64,000 nucleotides of DNA from Bidens hawaiensis (Eukaryota > Streptophyta > Magnoliopsida > Asterales > Asteraceae): the NCBI GenBank assembly GCA_021521415.1, contig JAIQDT010007351.1, positions 1 through 64,000 of the forward strand. Direction: 5' to 3'. The translations under genes and the position numbers were made by a program. This document shows, piece by piece, positions 46,486 to 58,550 of this stretch. The notes under the pieces are model-generated. The model searched no databases, had not been told where the DNA came from, and saw nothing but the letters and a program-made list of their open reading frames with translations. Each line of letters opens with the position of its first letter. The first letter of the stretch is position 1.

Positions 46486-48755
46486 TGTGACAACCGGTAA
46501 TTTCCCAAACCCATAAGCTAAGTAATCAACCTAATAATTAGGTGATTGTAAATATTAAGCGCGTGCATTTGTTATGTGCGCCCTGCGCGAGCGCGCCATG
46601 TTAGTCAGCGCGTGCAGTTGTTATGTGCAACCTGCGCGAGCGCACCATGTTAAGAACCAGCGTGAGCATATGTTATATGCGCCATGCGTGAATGATTTGG
46701 CTTTATGTTTTCATGTAACTTAAACGTTATGTTGTCTATGGGTTGACCATCCCGCATGATGCTAAGGCGGGTGCATCCTACATCGTTTATGCGCGTGCGG
46801 AAGGGAACTAACCTACCCGCATGGCGGGAACGTTGAGAGCTAGTTTGTCTGAAGCTCCAAGATGGAATTGACTTCAACATGACTGATCACTATGTTGAAA
46901 TACCAAGACCACCTGGAGAATCTACAAATGAAACTCAAATGTCCCTAACTGCGAGAAGGTTACGCACCTACCCGCAGCAAAGACATGTCCTATACGCAGA
47001 AAGCTATGCGCACCAAGTTATACGCGCAGAACACTTGGTCTATTCTCCAGTTAAGGAGATTACTCCCGCCCGAAAGGAAACAGTAGCGTGTTTCAGAGAT
47101 TTTCCACTTTTTACTGTACACTGACAAAAGTACCTGAAAAAGCACACTGTAACATGAAAAGTCAACTGTCAGCCACCCTATTCTCACCAACCCCAGACCT
47201 GCATGTTCCGTCCAAATCAAATCAAAATCTTTTATCCACCACTCCACTCTTAAGTAAATAATAATAACTTCCATACTTTATCATCATTACATTTAGATAT
47301 GAAAAGATTTCAATCCCCTAAAGCAAGGGATTGTGTTCCCTTGAGTTTGCCTATAAATTTGTAGCCTAAATTATCACCCAAAACACACTTCAAAGAACTA
47401 CAAACTTGCACTAATCCTTTCCCAAGCATCCGTTGTTTCCAGCTCCGATCCTGTTACTAGGTAAGCCGAGAATATAACCTTGAGACCTACTATCCAACCC
47501 TTATATTCTCCTATTTCTTGATCTTAATATATATACTTGTTATTTAATCGTATTCTAGACCTTCGATTCCGAGGCCAACACCAAGAAAACCCGAATCTCG
47601 ATTAATCCCTTAACAAGAACCACAGGTGAGTCTCACAGCCCCTATTTTCACTGTTTTCACTGTTTTAAACTGCTTTCGGGGCGAGGGACACGTACTTAAA
47701 TAATGTTTTATCATGGTATACTTACAAGCTATGCAAGCGATTATGTGTTTAAGTTATGTTTCATGATGAGCAATGCAAACGGTTATCTAAGGTTTTCAAT
47801 GTATGTGCGCTAGAACTCGAGTAAGTGATCACTTTACCATTGGAACTCTAAGGGTAGGGACTGCTGGTTTGATCCGCCCACTCGTAGGGGTCGCACCTCT
47901 TTGCATGGACGAGTGCCTGGCATGGGGCAGTACTATGGGGTTGAGCCCGCTCGTAGGGGTCGCGCCTCTTTGCATGGACGAGCGCCTTGTTTTCCGGCAC
48001 AACGTCTGCGCGTAACCCGCGGGACGGTATCCTTAGCTCGTAGGGGCAATGCCTCTTTGCATGGACGAGCACAGTTTCTCAGAATTGTTCGCGCGTAACC
48101 CGCGGGACAGTATCCTTAGCTCGTAGGGGCAATGCCTCTTTGCATAGACGAGCCTAGTTTTCCAGAAACGTCTGCGCGTAACTCGCGGGACGGTTTTACG
48201 TTTTTTTAGCTCGTAGTGGCTGCGCCACTTACATAGACGAGCACCGCATCCAGAATTTGTTCACGCGTAACCCGCGGAACGATTTTTATCAGAATATTGT
48301 CAGAATTATGTGTTAATACGATTTTACCAAGCAGATGTTAATGAGGTTGCCAGAAATGTTTCAGAATGATTTTATCAAGTTACTAAAACTTGTGAACTCA
48401 CTCAGTTTATACTGATTCAAATGTTTTTACGTGTCTTTCAGGAGATAACTAGGTAGCGCATGGAGTCACACTTAGAGCACCACACGCTGAACATCTAAAA
48501 CAAGCTTTTTGGAAGATTTTGGTTTTATCCCCTCGATGCGCACGGTTACCCGCCGCGCAAGGGGATATGGCGAGGAAATCTTCAGTTTTATACTTGGATG
48601 TTTCTTTTTGTAATCTTTGAACAATGTAATGTGTTTGTACTAAACTTCTCATGCGCAATAAAAATCTTTGAATGTTTTGCAATGGCCCGTGCTTAATTAT
48701 CAATCCCCACTCGTGCGCGCCCGGCTGTTTCCGCCGCTCAGGGCCGGGTGTGACA
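46486..48755 (+). repeat. 5' LTR of the Tekay-like element
   Basis: 2270 bp. A roughly 60-bp unit with GCGCGTGCA...GTTATGTGC is repeated near the start (46559-46660). The TATA box TATAAAT is at 47352-47358. Five hairpin-like CTCGTAGGGG...GACGAG units lie at 47881-48241. An AATAAA-type signal is near 48656. Confidence 0.93.
47881..48241. repeat. Five tandem stem-forming units in the LTR
   Basis: 33-bp blocks starting CTCGTAG and ending GACGAG occur at 47881, 47950, 48037, 48120 and 48210, with CGCGTAACCCGCGGGACGG spacers after the later units. The CTCGT/ACGAG ends pair, so each block could fold in RNA. The same array is in the 3' LTR at 54854-55214. Confidence 0.75.
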
Positions 48756-48978
48756 GATTGGTATCAGAGCACTGGTTATAGCGAACTAGGAAAAGAAGTT
48801 TTTAACCTAGACTATAACCTTTGGGGAATCGCATGAAATATTTTTCAAAGAATATTTTCAAAAGAATATTTTCAAAAGAAAAATCACACACGCACTTAGG
48901 AACACGGGTCACAGTGTCTAGAGATAAGAACATTATGTGCTCTGAGTACATGCGCTAAGTTTGTTATATTTTCTTTTT

Positions 48979-51900
48979 ATGAAAAGAATGCCTCCAACCA
49001 GAGCCAAGGGAATTACCATGACACCCGAGGGGCTCGCAGAAATAATCGCGCAGGCGATTGCAACGCATGAGGCCAGCAAGGCCGAATCTAGTCAGGGTCG
49101 CCAAGAGAACGAGACCCCAGAACCCGAATCCGGAGCCTTGAACAAAGGATGCTCCTATAAAACATTCATGGCCTGTAGGCCTTGGCCGTTCAAAGGCACC
49201 GAAGGAGCCATTGGGCTCTACAATTGGATTGACAAGATGGAGACCGTTCTCTCCATCAGCGGATGTAGTGAAAACCAGAAGGTCCTTTACGCGACCTGCA
49301 TGTTCCAAGAAGCAGCTTCGTCTTGGTGGAAGCTCCAAGTAAAGGCTTTGGGGCGAGAAGTTGCTCTTCACAAGACCTGGGAAGAATTGAAAGAAATGAT
49401 GATGAGAAAGTTCTGCTCTCGCGCAGAAATTCAGAGCTTGCAACAAGAATTCTGGAACCACACCATGGTAGGAACGGATATCGATGCCTACACCAATCGT
49501 TTCAACGAGCTTTGCCAGCTGGTGCCAGACATGGCAAACACAGAAGAAAAGAAAATCGAGAGGTACATCTTTGGGTTACCTCCTGTCGTTAGAGTCCCGC
49601 TCAACGCCGCCGCACCTCCGACCTTTGACGAGGCGGTTGCGCGAGCCATCACCCTTACAAGGGATACGGTTCGTGCGGGTATGTTGACCGCTCGCTTGAA
49701 CGAGCAGCGAACCTCTGACTCCAAGAGGAAATGGAACTCCCACCGAGGGTCAGACTTCAAGCAGCCACCGCCCAAGAAGCAGGAAAGCACAAGGGTTTAC
49801 GCGATTCAAGCCGCGGAACCATCAAGGAAAGGATACAGCGGGCCTCGCCCATGGTGCAGCAAATGCAAGTATCACCACGAGGGTGAATGCGCAAAAATCG
49901 AATGCGCCAAATGTGGCAGACCAGGACACAAGGCGATGAATTGTCGCATCAGAGAAGCTGGATCGAGCGACAGCTGCTACGCATGCGGGAAGCCTGGACA
50001 CTTCAGTCGGGATTGCCCACAGAAAGGAAACCAAGCTCGCGGGAGAGCTTTTGTGATCGGCGCGGGTGAAGCAAAGGAAGAGCCGAATGTGGTAACCGGT
50101 ACGTTTTTGCTTAACGGTCATTATGCATCTGTCTTATTTGATACTGGCGCTGACCTAAGTTTTATATCCCATGAGTTTAAAAACTCCCTGGGCTTAGCGA
50201 CCAGTAGGCTAGACAAACCTTATACTATAGAACTAGCCAATGGTAGGCAGTTATGCGCGAATGAAAGGACTGAGCAATGTGTATTAGTCATGGGAGGTCA
50301 TGAGTTCAATATAAACTTGTTGCCAATAGATTTGGGAAGTTTCGATATTGTGGTAGGTATGGATTGGTTGGTCGAGAATCTCGCGGAGATTGTTTGTCAT
50401 GAGAAGCAGGTTCGGATTCCACTGTTGAACGGAGAAACTTTGATGATTCAAGGGGAAAGAAAGGGAGTTGCGACGAAACTGATTTCGTGCCTAAAGGCGC
50501 GCAAGTGCCTAAGGAAAGGGTACTACGCCTTCCTGGCGCATGTAATAGAGAAGGGAGATGAGCGAAGAATTGAAGACTTACCTGTAGTGCGCGAATTTCC
50601 AGAAGTTTTTCCTAAAGATCTGCCCGGATTGCCGCCACCGCGACAAATCGAGTTTCGAATTGATTTGGTCCCAGGAGCTGCGCCAGTAGCCCGAGCGCCT
50701 TATCGATTAGCTCCATCTGAGATGCAAGAGCTATCCAATCAGTTACAGGAACTTTTGGATAAGGGTTTCATACGCCCAAGCTTTTCACCTTGGGGAGCTC
50801 CAGTACTGTTTGTTAAGAAGAAGGATGGTTCGTTCCGGATGTGTATTGACTACAGGGAGCTGAATAAGCTGACAGTCAAAAATCGGTACCCCTTACCGAG
50901 GATTGACGACTTATTTGACCAGTTGCAGGGATCCAGTTATTATTCGAAGATAGATCTACGGTCAGGATACCACCAACTTAGGGTCCATGAGGAAGACGCG
51001 CCAAAGACAGCCTTCCGAACCAGATATGGCCATTATGAGTTCTTAGTGATGCCTTTCGGGCTAACTAATGCGCCGGCTATATTCATGGATCTGATGAACC
51101 GTGTGTGCAAACCATACTTGGACAAGTTTGTGATTGTGTTTATAGATGATATTCTAATTTACTCTCGAACCAAGGCCGAGCATGAGCAACACTTGAGGTT
51201 GATTTTGGAATTGTTAAGGAAAGAAAGGTTGTATGCAAAGTTTTCTAAATGTGAGTTTTGGCTTAGAGAGGTTCACTTTCTCGGTCACGTTGTAAACGAG
51301 AAAGGAATACACGTCGATCCTTCTAAGGTTAAAGCCATCGAAAACTGGGAAGCGCCAAAAACCCCAACTGAGGTGAGGCAATTCCTTGGACTAGCTGGCT
51401 ACTATCGACGCTTCATTGAGAACTTCTCCAAGTTAGCTCTACCTCTGACCGCGCTAACTCAGAAAGACAAGGCGTTTATTTGGGGCGAGAATCAGGAAGC
51501 GGCATTTCAAATGTTGAAACAGAAGTTATGTAGTGCGCCAATTTTATCTTTACCAGAGGGGACGGATGACATCGTCGTTTACTGCGACGCTTCACACCAG
51601 GGACTCGGATGTGTCCTTATGCAGCGAGACAAAGTTATAGCGTATGCATCGCGCCAACTCAAGACCAATGAAAAGAACTACACAACGCATGATTTAGAAC
51701 TTGGAGCTGTTGTCTTCGCGCTAAAGATTTGGCGCCATTACCTCTACGGTACGAAATGTGTAATCTTTACGGATCATAAGAGCCTCCAACATATATTCAA
51801 TCAGAAGGATTTAAACATGAGGCAACGAAGATGGGTTGAATTGTTGAATGATTATGATTGCGAGATCAAGTATCATCCGGGGAAAGCGAATGTGGTAGCA

Positions 51901-53424
51901 GACGCGCTAAGCAGAAAGGAGCGAATAAAAACACTACGGGTCAAGGCCCTAAAGCTAACAATTCACGCAGAGCTCTCTACGCGCATCCGAGACGCTCAGC
52001 AAGAAGCCTTGAAACCAGAGTTTGTTAAAACTGAATCCCTTGGGGGTATGATTAAGAATTTGGAACTTAAAGGGAACACTCGATATTTTGCCAACCGCAT
52101 ATGGGTCCCTCTCAAGGGAGGACTGCGCGAGCAGGTATTAAACGAAGCTCACAAGACGCGGTATTCCGTACATCCTGGCGCAGACAAGATGTACCAAGAT
52201 GTTAAAATGTTGTATTGGTGGCCCAATCTTAAAGGCGCCATCGCGACACATGTCAGTAAGTGCCTGACGTGTTCAAAGGTAAAGGCTGAATACCAGAAGC
52301 CGTCGGGGTTACTTCAACAGCCAGAAATTCCCATGTGGAAGTGGGAACAAATCTCCATGGATTTCATCACCAAACTACCAAGGACACCTGGGGGTTACGA
52401 CACGATATGGGTTATTGTAGATCGGCTAACTAAGTCAGCGCACTTCCTGCCGATTAAAGAAACTGATAAAATGGAAAAGTTAGCCCGACTATATATTCGA
52501 GAAGTAGTTTCAAAACATGGAGTCCCAGTGTCCATCATTTCTGATAGAGATAGTCGGTTCACCTCAAGGTTTTGGAGATCATTACAAGAGGGGCTAGGTA
52601 CTCGACTGGACATGAGTACGGCTTATCACCCCCAAACGGATGGACAAAGCGAACGAACGATCCAGACATTGGAAGATATGCTGCGCGCGTGCGCGATCGA
52701 TTTTGGAGGTAGTTGGGATACCCACCTTCCGTTGGTTGAATTTTCTTACAATAACAGTTATCACACAAGCCTCAAGGCAGCGCCGTTTGAAGCGTTATAT
52801 GGGCGCAAGTGTAGATCCCCACTGTGTTGGGCTGAAGTGGGCGACAAGCAAATGACTGGTCCAGAAGTGATCCAAGAAACAACAGACAAGATTTTTCAGA
52901 TAAGGGATCGCCTTAAGGCAGCACGCGACAGACAGAAAAGTTATGCTGATATGAGAAGGAAACCGTTGGAGTTTCAAGTAGGGGATAAAGTACTTTTGAA
53001 AGTCTCTCCATGGAAGGGAGTCCCCCGTTTCGGTAAGCGAGGAAAGCTAAATCCGCGCTACATTGGGCCATTTGAGATCCTGGAGAGGATCGGTCCAGTT
53101 GCTTATAAACTCCGTCTACCCGCCGAACTCAGTGGAGTTCATGATACGTTTCATGTATCCAACCTCAAGAAGTGTTTATCTGACGAAACGTTGATTTTAC
53201 CGTTGGAAGAAATTCATATTGACAAACAGCTGCACTTCGTAGAAGAACCCATAGCAGTAACCGATTGGAAAGAACAAAAGTTACGCAGAAGCAAAATCAA
53301 GTTAGTAAAGGTTCAATGGAACTCGAGGCGTGGGCCTGAATTCACTTGGGAAAGAGAAGACCAGATGCGCACAAAATACCCACACCTCTTTCAGAACATG
53401 GCTTCTGCCAGCAACGTCTCCTAA
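48979..53424 (+). CDS. Tekay-like chromovirus gag-pol polyprotein
   Basis: The frame is open from 48961. The first ATG is 48979 and a second is 48988 (MPPTRAKG). The protein has about 1481 residues. Counting from 48961, gag spans about 1-300, followed by two CCHC knuckles ([14 protein letters not shown] near 314 and [14 protein letters not shown] near 338). Protease has DTGAD near 393. RT has [11 protein letters not shown] near 630 and FIDDILIYS near 728. RNase H has [10 protein letters not shown] near 873. Integrase has the HPGADKMYQ zinc-finger region near 1070, core DFITKLP, DRDSRF and TDGQSER, and the [14 protein letters not shown] tail. The last 50 residues, with [14 protein letters not shown], form a chromodomain-like end that in this clade guides integration to heterochromatin. 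No stop or frameshift is seen. Confidence 0.95.
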   Translation: MKRMPPTRAKGITMTPEGLAEIIAQAIATHEASKAESSQGRQENETPEPESGALNKGCSYKTFMACRPWPFKGTEGAIGLYNWIDKMETVLSISGCSENQKVLYATCMFQEAASSWWKLQVKALGREVALHKTWEELKEMMMRKFCSRAEIQSLQQEFWNHTMVGTDIDAYTNRFNELCQLVPDMANTEEKKIERYIFGLPPVVRVPLNAAAPPTFDEAVARAITLTRDTVRAGMLTARLNEQRTSDSKRKWNSHRGSDFKQPPPKKQESTRVYAIQAAEPSRKGYSGPRPWCSKCKYHHEGECAKIECAKCGRPGHKAMNCRIREAGSSDSCYACGKPGHFSRDCPQKGNQARGRAFVIGAGEAKEEPNVVTGTFLLNGHYASVLFDTGADLSFISHEFKNSLGLATSRLDKPYTIELANGRQLCANERTEQCVLVMGGHEFNINLLPIDLGSFDIVVGMDWLVENLAEIVCHEKQVRIPLLNGETLMIQGERKGVATKLISCLKARKCLRKGYYAFLAHVIEKGDERRIEDLPVVREFPEVFPKDLPGLPPPRQIEFRIDLVPGAAPVARAPYRLAPSEMQELSNQLQELLDKGFIRPSFSPWGAPVLFVKKKDGSFRMCIDYRELNKLTVKNRYPLPRIDDLFDQLQGSSYYSKIDLRSGYHQLRVHEEDAPKTAFRTRYGHYEFLVMPFGLTNAPAIFMDLMNRVCKPYLDKFVIVFIDDILIYSRTKAEHEQHLRLILELLRKERLYAKFSKCEFWLREVHFLGHVVNEKGIHVDPSKVKAIENWEAPKTPTEVRQFLGLAGYYRRFIENFSKLALPLTALTQKDKAFIWGENQEAAFQMLKQKLCSAPILSLPEGTDDIVVYCDASHQGLGCVLMQRDKVIAYASRQLKTNEKNYTTHDLELGAVVFALKIWRHYLYGTKCVIFTDHKSLQHIFNQKDLNMRQRRWVELLNDYDCEIKYHPGKANVVADALSRKERIKTLRVKALKLTIHAELSTRIRDAQQEALKPEFVKTESLGGMIKNLELKGNTRYFANRIWVPLKGGLREQVLNEAHKTRYSVHPGADKMYQDVKMLYWWPNLKGAIATHVSKCLTCSKVKAEYQKPSGLLQQPEIPMWKWEQISMDFITKLPRTPGGYDTIWVIVDRLTKSAHFLPIKETDKMEKLARLYIREVVSKHGVPVSIISDRDSRFTSRFWRSLQEGLGTRLDMSTAYHPQTDGQSERTIQTLEDMLRACAIDFGGSWDTHLPLVEFSYNNSYHTSLKAAPFEALYGRKCRSPLCWAEVGDKQMTGPEVIQETTDKIFQIRDRLKAARDRQKSYADMRRKPLEFQVGDKVLLKVSPWKGVPRFGKRGKLNPRYIGPFEILERIGPVAYKLRLPAELSGVHDTFHVSNLKKCLSDETLILPLEEIHIDKQLHFVEEPIAVTDWKEQKLRRSKIKLVKVQWNSRRGPEFTWEREDQMRTKYPHLFQNMASASNVS

Positions 53425-53458
53425 ATTTCGGGACGAAATTCGTTTAACGAGGGGAGAA

Positions 53459-55728
53459 TGTGACAACCGGTAATTTCCCAAACCCATAAGCTAAGTAATC
53501 AACCTAATAATTAGGTGATTGTAAATATTAAGCGCGTGCATTTGTTATGTGCGCCCTGCGCGAGCGCGCCATGTTAGTCAGCGCGTGCAGTTGTTATGTG
53601 CAACCTGCGCGAGCGCACCATGTTAAGAACCAGCGTGAGCATATGTTATATGCGCCATGCGTGAATGATTTGGCTTTATGTTTTCATGTAACTTAAACGT
53701 TATGTTGTCTATGGGTTGACCATCCCGCATGATGCTAAGGCGGGTGCATCCTACATCGTTTATGCGCGTGCGGAAGGGAACTAACCTACCCGCATGGCGG
53801 GAACGTTGAGAGCTAGTTTGTCTGAAGCTCCAAGATGGAATTGACTTCAACATGACTGATCACTATGTTGAAATACCAAGACCACCTGGAGAATCTACAA
53901 ATGAAACTCAAATGTCCCTAACTGCGAGAAGGTTACGCACCTACCCGCAGCAAAGACATGTCCTATACGCAGAAAGCTATGCGCACCAAGTTATACGCGC
54001 AGAACACTTGGTCTATTCTCCAGTTAAGGAGATTACTCCCGCCCGAAAGGAAACAGTAGCGTGTTTCAGAGATTTTCCACTTTTTACTGTACACTGACAA
54101 AAGTACCTGAAAAAGCACACTGTAACATGAAAAGTCAACTGTCAGCCACCCTATTCTCACCAACCCCAGACCTGCATGTTCCGTCCAAATCAAATCAAAA
54201 TCTTTTATCCACCACTCCACTCTTAAGTAAATAATAATAACTTCCATACTTTATCATCATTACATTTAGATATGAAAAGATTTCAATCCCCTAAAGCAAG
54301 GGATTGTGTTCCCTTGAGTTTGCCTATAAATTTGTAGCCTAAATTATCACCCAAAACACACTTCAAAGAACTACAAACTTGCACTAATCCTTTCCCAAGC
54401 ATCCGTTGTTTCCAGCTCCGATCCTGTTACTAGGTAAGCCGAGAATATAACCTTGAGACCTACTATCCAACCCTTATATTCTCCTATTTCTTGATCTTAA
54501 TATATATACTTGTTATTTAATCGTATTCCAGACCTTCGATTCCGAGGCCAACACCAAGAAAACCCGAATCTCGATTAATCCCTTAACAAGAACCACAGGT
54601 GAGTCTCACAGCCCCTATTTTCACTGTTTTCACTGTTTTAAACTGCTTTCGGGGCGAGGGACACGTACTTAAATAATGTTTTATCATGGTATACTTACAA
54701 GCTATGCAAGCGATTATGTGTTTAAGTTATGTTTCATGATGAGCAATGCAAACGGTTATCTAAGGTTTTCAATGTATGTGCGCTAGAACTCGAGTAAGTG
54801 ATCACTTTACCATTGGAACTCTAAGGGTAGGGACTGCTGGTTTGATCCGCCCACTCGTAGGGGTCGCACCTCTTTGCATGGACGAGTGCCTGGCATGGGG
54901 CAGTACTATGGGGTTGAGCCCGCTCGTAGGGGTCGCGCCTCTTTGCATGGACGAGCGCCTTGTTTTCCGGCACAACGTCTGCGCGTAACCCGCGGGACGG
55001 TATCCTTAGCTCGTAGGGGCAATGCCTCTTTGCATGGACGAGCACAGTTTCTCAGAATTGTTCGCGCGTAACCCGCGGGACAGTATCCTTAGCTCGTAGG
55101 GGCAATGCCTCTTTGCATAGACGAGCCTAGTTTTCCAGAAACGTCTGCGCGTAACTCGCGGGACGGTTTTACGTTTTTTTAGCTCGTAGTGGCTGCGCCA
55201 CTTACATAGACGAGCACCGCATCCAGAATTTGTTCACGCGTAACCCGCGGAACGATTTTTATCAGAATATTGTCAGAATTATGTGTTAATACGATTTTAC
55301 CAAGCAGATGTTAATGAGGTTGCCAGAAATGTTTCAGAATGATTTTATCAAGTTACTAAAACTTGTGAACTCACTCAGTTTATACTGATTCAAATGTTTT
55401 TACGTGTCTTTCAGGAGATAACTAGGTAGCGCATGGAGTCACACTTAGAGCACCACACGCTGAACATCTAAAACAAGCTTTTTGGAAGATTTTGGTTTTA
55501 TCCCCTCGATGCGCACGGTTACCCGCCGCGCAAGGGGATATGGCGAGGAAATCTTCAGTTTTATACTTGGATGTTTCTTTTTGTAATCTTTGAACAATGT
55601 AATGTGTTTGTACTAAACTTCTCATGCGCAATAAAAATCTTTGAATGTTTTGCAATGGCCCGTGCTTAATTATCAATCCCCACTCGTGCGCGCCCGGCTG
55701 TTTCCGCCGCTCAGGGCCGGGTGTGACA
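53459..55728 (+). repeat. 3' LTR of the Tekay-like element
   Basis: 2270 bp, collinear with the 5' LTR at a constant offset of 6973 and without indels. It carries the same TATA box (about 54325) and hairpin array (54854-55214). Confidence 0.95.
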
Positions 55729-56271
55729 CTTAGCTACACTAAGTAGAATTTGATGAGTCATACTGCCCATTTATGGAAAGGTTAATGTCGTTATTGTCAA
55801 GAATAGCAAGATGGAAAAATCAAAAGAAATAAGTAGCATCTCTGGATTAATTTTAGTTGACAATTACCAAAATATACATATACATACTTTACCATCATAT
55901 TTCCAAAATAGAGAACAACTTTTTAGCCTGAGTTTCTAGATATTTTATTTTTAGGCTAAGTAGACGGTGTCTGATAATGAAATAACATGGTTATGGCAAC
56001 CATGGAGATGGGTGAGACCTATTCGAATGGCCCAGTAAGAACCGAATTTCAAAATTGCTTGAGTTTTATTTCTTAGGTTATGTTAACAAGGAACCTGGAT
56101 TCATGGTTATGGAAAGGGTGGAATGGTTCGGTTAAGAGTTTCTTGGTTAAAAACTTGAGATGGAAATTAGATAACTTGAAACATCAACTTGTGGATGGTA
56201 ACTTTTGGCTTAATTACATCCCGTCAAAGTTAATGGTTATGTAAAGATTACTTTAAAACCGCATTGCTACC

Positions 56272-56580
56272 TAGGGCCGGCTTAACGATTTTAGAGGCCT
56301 AAATCGAAATGAGATTTTGTGGTCATTTCATGGCAATTGTTAAAAATAATAATAATAACAATAAATAAAACGCTTATTACAGGTCTCGAACCCGCGATCT
56401 ACCACTTAGCAACAACCAAATTTACCACCAAACCAGTACATACCTTAAAGTTTATTTTGCCCACATTAATATATCTATATATAATGGTTGTTTTTTTAGT
56501 TTTTTTTTAAGGTTTGAAAGCCTTAATTAAGTGTAGGCTTAAAGCCATTGCCTAATTTCATTGGCCTACGGGCCGACCCT
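56272..56580. mobile_element. MITE (309 bp) with a tRNA-like B-box
   Basis: Ends TAGGGCCGGC and GGCCGACCCT are inverted repeats, and GCTACC flanks both sides (56266-56271 and 56581-56586). The LINE reading frame resumes after excising it. On the minus strand GGTTCGAGACC (near 56391-56381) fits a Pol III B-box, so a SINE-derived segment may lie inside. Confidence 0.65.
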
Positions 56581-56651
56581 GCTACCAAACTAGCACTTTT
56601 GACAAGAGGGTTAAATGTCGGGAACGAGGTCTGTGTGTTGTGTATTATACA

Positions 56652-57216
56652 CTAACTTTTGAGCTCATGTATTACATGGGATTTGTCAAAATAATAAAAA
56701 TAAATAAAGGTTCATTATTTGAAAGAAATGAACAACATTAAAGGCAAAAAGAAAATAAAAATATAGTACAAACAATAAGAAGTTTAGAATTTCAAATTTA
56801 CAAATTCGAAAAAATATCTTTATATACGGCATTCGCCAAAATTGTTTTGCCTTATTACACATGGATAGTTATGATGAATAAGATGAGAGACTAGAGAATT
56901 AGAAGAGAAATTATAACCTGTGTCAAAATTGTTTTGACATGTGACTCATTGATAAGTAGGATAAATGAGATGAGAAATTAAAGAATTAGAAATGAAATAT
57001 AATCCATTTGTCAAAATTATTTTGGCTCATGATCCATGTATAGCTAGAATGAATGAGATGGGAGATTAGGGAATTAGAAAGGACATTATAACCCATTTGT
57101 CAAAATGGTTTTACCCCATAACCTATGGATATGTAGGATGAATGAAAAGAGAGATTAGATCTAGAATGAATGTGAGATTGCCACATCATCCTCGTTATTT
57201 TCTTTTATTAGTATAC
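56652..57216 (-). mobile_element. Degenerate Helitron related to 45389-46458
   Basis: It shares the GGGATTTGTCAAA start and the ATAACCCATTTGTCAAAAT tandem units with the copy at 45389. It ends near TTTATTAGTATAC, where the other copy has TTTATTAGTATAGA. The CTAG terminus has decayed to CTAA (56652-56655). It lies inside the LINE relic. Confidence 0.6.
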
Positions 57217-57640
57217 TTAGATTAGATAAGGAACCGTCGATACATCTTATGGTTCATTGCGAGGTTGCTAAATGGGTGTGGTAGATTATTCATAATTGGT
57301 GAAGTTACCGACGTCCACAAATTTTGATATGGGAAATAACATTTTAGATTATCCATCTCTGCACAAGAAGAACAAGTATGAATGCATAGTGATCCAAGCT
57401 ATATGAGTTGTTACATGTTGGTTAATTTGGAGAATACCGAATGCAAAGATTTTTGAAACAAACCTTTCTCGGTGGGTAATTTGGTAAACGACGTTAAGTC
57501 AACTTTCTTCTTTGGATCAAACATAGGAAGAAACGCTTAGGCTTAGAGTGGGAGAGATGGTGCAAATTTAATTTTATCGGTTTTTCTTTTATAAGTTTGT
57601 TTCCATATTCTCATTATTTGGTGGTTTATAGTTTGCTTTT

Positions 57641-58488
57641 CCGTGTACATTCGGACTCCTTACGACTTGCAAGTTGTCCCTTTTTTCTTTATTTATAATA
57701 TTTGGCCTTTTCAAAAATTAATACATAAATAAAAATTAGAGGGTACCACATCAAACAAGTCGCTAAGGCTTAACCGCCTAAGCTGACTAGTCCAATGCGA
57801 TTCCTTTTTAAAACCAGTGCTTTTTTTAGCCACGACACAATATTTTTTGTTAAGAAGTTGGAAAACTTTGCTGGGAAGTATGGGGTTTATATAGTCGTTG
57901 TTCTGATGTTCTCCTATGCAAAACCATAAGCCCGTCCACAAAGTCGAAGTCCCTCATAGCAACTTCATCTTGAAAGAGGCAACAGTCATTAAAAGCTAAT
58001 GCCGTAAAAGATTAGACCTAAAGTTGCTACTTATCCATCCAACTTACTAGCTAAATGACAAAAGATTCAAGATTACTGGACAATCTCTAAGATAACCTAT
58101 GCATTTGATGGGATTTTACAATGGGTTGCACTCCACCCACGCAACTTCTGGTGGGTTTAACTAGTGAGGTATAGGATTGCAATAACTTTGTAACATATGA
58201 TCCTTTACATAACAAATATTGTCCGTTTTGTCTACAAGAAACTCACGAATTTATTTTTGGTTGTTTTAATATATAGAGATTTCCCAACATTTGTAACGCT
58301 CCCACATGAGCATTGTACAGTTCTCATCTCACTCACTACCATTTAGCCCTCCTATAGATAGAACAGAATATGACAGTATGAGATTCGCCTAAAGGGGTTA
58401 CAAAATAAAACTATGTAATAACAGCAAACAATTTTTATTTTATTTTTATTTTTATATATGTTTGTAAATAATTACATTTTACTCTAAA
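57641..58488. other. Unassigned AT-rich DNA
   Basis: One short stretch near 58200-58270 could encode CPFCLQETHEFIFGC, reminiscent of a LINE zinc-binding motif, but it is too short to call. Nothing else was recognised. Confidence 0.35.
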
Positions 58489-58550
58489 CTAGTCATAGAA
58501 CTCGCGCTTCGCAGTGGGTTCATACGATTGTGCTTGCGAGGATGTATTTA
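58489..58550 (-). mobile_element. Isolated Helitron 3' terminus
   Basis: CTAG (58489-58492) followed by a CGCGCTTCGCAG hairpin-like segment looks like a minus-strand Helitron 3' end of about 60 bp. It stops where the next Helitron begins at 58551. Confidence 0.4.

Larger units (their letters stand above)
46486..55728 (+). mobile_element. Complete Ty3/Gypsy chromovirus (Tekay-like), very young
   Basis: Two 2270-bp LTRs (46486-48755 and 53459-55728) start TGTGACAACC and end GGGTGTGACA. The 5-bp target duplication CTTAG flanks the element (46481-46485 and 55729-55733). The primer-binding site TGGTATCAGAGC (48759-48770) is complementary to initiator Met-tRNA, and the purine tract GAGGGGAGAA lies just before 53459. 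One intact gag-pol frame lies between. Comparing the LTRs by eye I found a single difference (T at 47556, C at 54529). All parts needed for mobility appear present. Confidence 0.95.
55980..57640 (+). pseudogene. LINE reverse-transcriptase tail (zf-RVT region), broken by two insertions
   Basis: The pieces are about 55980-56271, 56587-56650 and 57217-57640. Left, through frame breaks: WLWQPWRWVRP, then KSFLVKNLRWKLDNL and FWLNYIPSKL. Middle: TKLALLTRGLNVGNEVCVLC. Right: HLMVHCEVAKWVW and IVIQAI...CWLIWR. Together they follow the order of the zinc-binding RT tail of plant L1-like LINEs. A MITE separates left from middle and a degenerate Helitron separates middle from right. Only the last part of the LINE is present. 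Confidence 0.65.

Noticed and set aside
46650..48703. Small reading frames in the LTR, repeated identically at 53623-55676
   Set aside because: They are shared only because the two LTRs are nearly identical; no protein family was recognised and LTRs are normally non-coding.
56380..56430. Possible tRNA gene from a B-box match
   Set aside because: No complete cloverleaf or clear A-box; better explained as a tRNA-derived SINE fragment within a MITE.
58200..58275. Possible LINE zinc-finger peptide CPFCLQETHEFIFGC
   Set aside because: Too short and isolated to separate from chance; mentioned only as unassigned DNA.
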